Source: Delphinapterus leucas (taxonomy: Eukaryota; Chordata; Mammalia; Artiodactyla; Monodontidae). From it: a stretch of DNA of 64,000 bases. Both the position numbers and the translations under genes were made by a program. Where the stretch lies: contig NW_022098076.1 in the NCBI RefSeq assembly GCF_002288925.2, positions 63,357,640 through 63,421,639 of the forward strand, read 5' to 3'. The notes under the pieces were generated by a model. That model saw nothing but the letters and a program-made list of their open reading frames with translations. It ran no database searches and was not told the DNA's origin. This document shows, in pieces, positions 61,881-64,000 of this stretch; the stretch's first letter is position 1, and each line of letters starts with the position of its first letter.

Positions 61881-62649
61881 TTGTAAAGAGAACTTTGTTG
61901 ACTAGATGCCTCTCCTACCTATTCCTCACTCCTTACCTCCAATCTTGGAATTCTCAGACTGTAGAGCTCATCCTCTCTTTTTAAATTTGAGCTACTAGGA
62001 AAGCCTCAATTCCCCAGATCTGTGGGGCACCATCTCCTGTCTCCCTGGGACCTGAGCAGGAACACATCTGTGGCGAGAAAGTGGTAGACCCAGAAAACTT
62101 AGCTGTGCAAGAGCGCTGAGAGCTCTTGTCTGCCCTCCCTCTCCCGGGCTCAGCCCTGGGGGCTCAGGGATGGCCCCAAGGATCTGGGGGACCAGTTGAA
62201 ATTGTAGTGCTTCAGCAGAGCCCAGGTTCTTGAGAAAGACCCAGAGGCTCAGAGAAGACTCCAGACTCCAGAGCAGAGCAGAACTCTCAGCTCTATCTGC
62301 TAACCAGCCTGACCTTAGGTGAATTTTGCAGTCCCGGGAAATCCAAGGCTTAGGAAGGTCACCCAGGTCTGGTTGAACTGAAGACTTCCAGTCTGGAATT
62401 TCATCCAGGGCTAGAGAGGCTTTAGCTATCTCCTGGCAGTGGTAGCAGGGTGATAGTGTCTAGATTTCTTAGCTAAATTGCATCATCAACATACAGCTTC
62501 TCTTTGCTGTTTCTTTCACACAGAAATCTAATCTTAAGAATCTCTGATCATTCTGTTCATGGTCTGTAGGAAAGCCAGCACTAGCCAGGAGGGAGAACCC
62601 ATTGCGAGAAAACAAGTCAGTTCCAGGCAGCATTGTAAATGTGCAGGAT
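61881..62649. other. No recognisable feature
   Basis: Moderately GC-rich, apparently unique. Confidence 0.45.
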
Positions 62650-62875
62650 TATGGTCCTTAATGAGAACGTAAGTGTCAGCCAATGTGCTTTATATGCTGT
62701 ATCTCTTTGAACACTTAAAGAGCTCCAGGAGGTCGGTACCATAATTATCCCCATTTTATAAATGAGGACTTAGGGGTTCAGAGAGGTTACAAAGGGTCAC
62801 ACCGACGCTGGTGTGATTGAGTCTGGAATCAAACCCCATTTTGTTTGATTTCAAAGCCTGTGCAACTTGGTGAGT
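62650..62875 (-). mobile_element. MIR SINE
   Basis: 'aattatccccattttataaa', 'ggttcagagaggttacaaag' and 'ttgagtctggaatcaaaccc' are antisense MIR. Confidence 0.88.
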
Positions 62876-63189
62876 TTCTAGTCTTCCCACTCTGACTGTC
62901 TTCTCCTTCAGGTATCTTCTATTTCTTATCCTATCCTTTTCAAAACCTCCAACAGAAAAGGAATTTGCCATAGACATCTAAGTCTTTGTGTGAATTTAAA
63001 TCAACATGTCACAATTCCAAGGAGAAAGTCTCATTTTAAGATCCTACACCAATTCTAAAATAGAAGACTTTATTCCATTGAAGACATTAGGGCATTATCC
63101 AGTATTTTGGGAGCACTGCTCCTAAAACAATATAATTCTCACTCTAAGGCTGGCCTGGCTAATAATAATAGCAACAACAATTATAATAA

Positions 63190-63405
63190 TGATGACTACA
63201 GCAACCATCTGAATGGCATGTGCTGGGCTCTAGTGTGCCACGCCCTTTAGGTAAATCATTTCATTTAATCCTCACCATAAGCCTTACAGTGGGTGTAATT
63301 ATAATGATCAATTTATAAATGGAGAAACTGAGGCTCAGAGAGGTTAAGTAATTTGCTTAGCTCATGCAGCTAGTAAGGTTAAAGAGTTGGGATTTGACCC
63401 TCTGT
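63190..63405 (-). mobile_element. MIR SINE
   Basis: 'catttcatttaatcctcacc', 'gagaaactgaggctcagaga' and 'gcagctagtaaggttaaaga' are antisense MIR. Confidence 0.92.
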
Positions 63406-63898
63406 GCATGTGTCTTCAGAGACTGGGGGTGGACTCGCTTTCTGTGCCATACTGGAGGAAGCTAAGCTTTGAGGGGACCCCTTTGAAACAGGTCAGAGGT
63501 CTTCCTTACCTTTCTTTCTTTCTGTATCTTATCCTGCCCTTCTTGCGCAAATGGCCATATACAGGAGATTAGGGGTCAGCAGAAGCTTTGACAGAGTTTC
63601 CATCTCATGGATTCTGTTTCTGGCATCCCAGTGCAAGGACTGCCGAGTCCTTTGATCACTTGAGCATTCGCTTTGCCAGCTTCTACACTGGTAATTCTAT
63701 ACCTTGTCTCAGTGGGGTGATGTTCCCAGGCTTCTTTTCTAGCTACATGGCTGATTCATTCTAAGTGACTTTTCTGAGGAGAAATTAGCTTAAGGGTTGT
63801 CTTTTGCATATGCTCAACTAAATGACCCCAAAATGGAGTTGAAACAGTTCATGGTTCTGGGAATTTTATAGGGATTTTATAGGGTAATCAGTCTTCCC
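63406..63898. other. No recognisable feature
   Basis: Nothing assigned, apart from a short tandem 'attttatagggattttatag' near 63862. Confidence 0.4.
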
Positions 63899-63924
63899 TG
63901 ACCTAAGGGGCTTCCCTTAGGTCA
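63899..63924. repeat. Perfect 10-bp inverted repeat
   Basis: 'tgacctaagg' (63899-63908) and 'ccttaggtca' (63915-63924) with a 6-base loop. Confidence 0.9.
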
Positions 63925-64000
63925 AGCCCCCAAGACCAATACTCAAAATACACTTAAAATAATTATTCATGCACTCCTGGAAGGAATCGAAGTTTGTAAA

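Overview
This is a nuclear-genome window from a mammal, almost certainly a cetacean (whale or dolphin). The main evidence is at least 15 copies of a tRNA-derived SINE of the CHR type. Each has the head 'cttccctggtggcgcagtgg', a box-B-like 'ggttcgagccc' and a GC-rich body, and ends in a pure poly(A) or an (AAATAA)n tail. The rest is ordinary mammalian repeat load: L1 pieces of several ages, L2, MIR, MLT1-type LTRs and a Tigger2/MER2-type DNA element. No ruminant-type BovB LINE was recognised.

I find no intact protein-coding gene and no exon of a host gene that I recognise. The window reads as intergenic or intronic DNA. The longest open frames are L1 ORF2 pieces, SINE-derived frames or chance frames without an ATG.

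Layout: 0-8.8 kb holds CHR SINEs (one head-to-head pair at 4.06-4.56 kb), a GA-rich old repeat, L2, two MLT1-type LTRs and a 127-bp sequence present twice 1.5 kb apart. 9-18.4 kb holds L2, an old L1 3' end split by a SINE, a hairpin/tandem-repeat cluster at 12.98-13.05 kb, an LTR-like relic and a SINE with a 16-bp target duplication. 18.43-22.19 kb is a 5'-truncated, broken L1 flanked by a 14-bp target duplication. 22.4-32.9 kb is a mosaic of SINEs, old L1, MIR, a long GA-rich repeat carrying microsatellites and a 25-G run, and a poly(A)-tailed sequence of unknown family. 34.96-38.15 kb is a nested stack: an antisense L1 with a duplicated 3' end, interrupted by two SINEs and by a retrocopy of ribosomal protein gene RPL17. 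38.2-56 kb holds further SINEs, truncated L1s, a MER2-type DNA transposon, MIRs and a 27-G tract. 57-64 kb is mostly old MIR/L2 and apparently unique DNA.

The most notable object is the RPL17 retrocopy. Upstream of its start codon it carries sequence closely resembling the C/D-box snoRNA SNORD58B, which normally lies in an RPL17 intron. The retrocopy therefore seems to come from a partly spliced pre-mRNA. No new gene system, CRISPR array or operon is present. Family names are from memory without a repeat library, and boundaries of old repeats are approximate.
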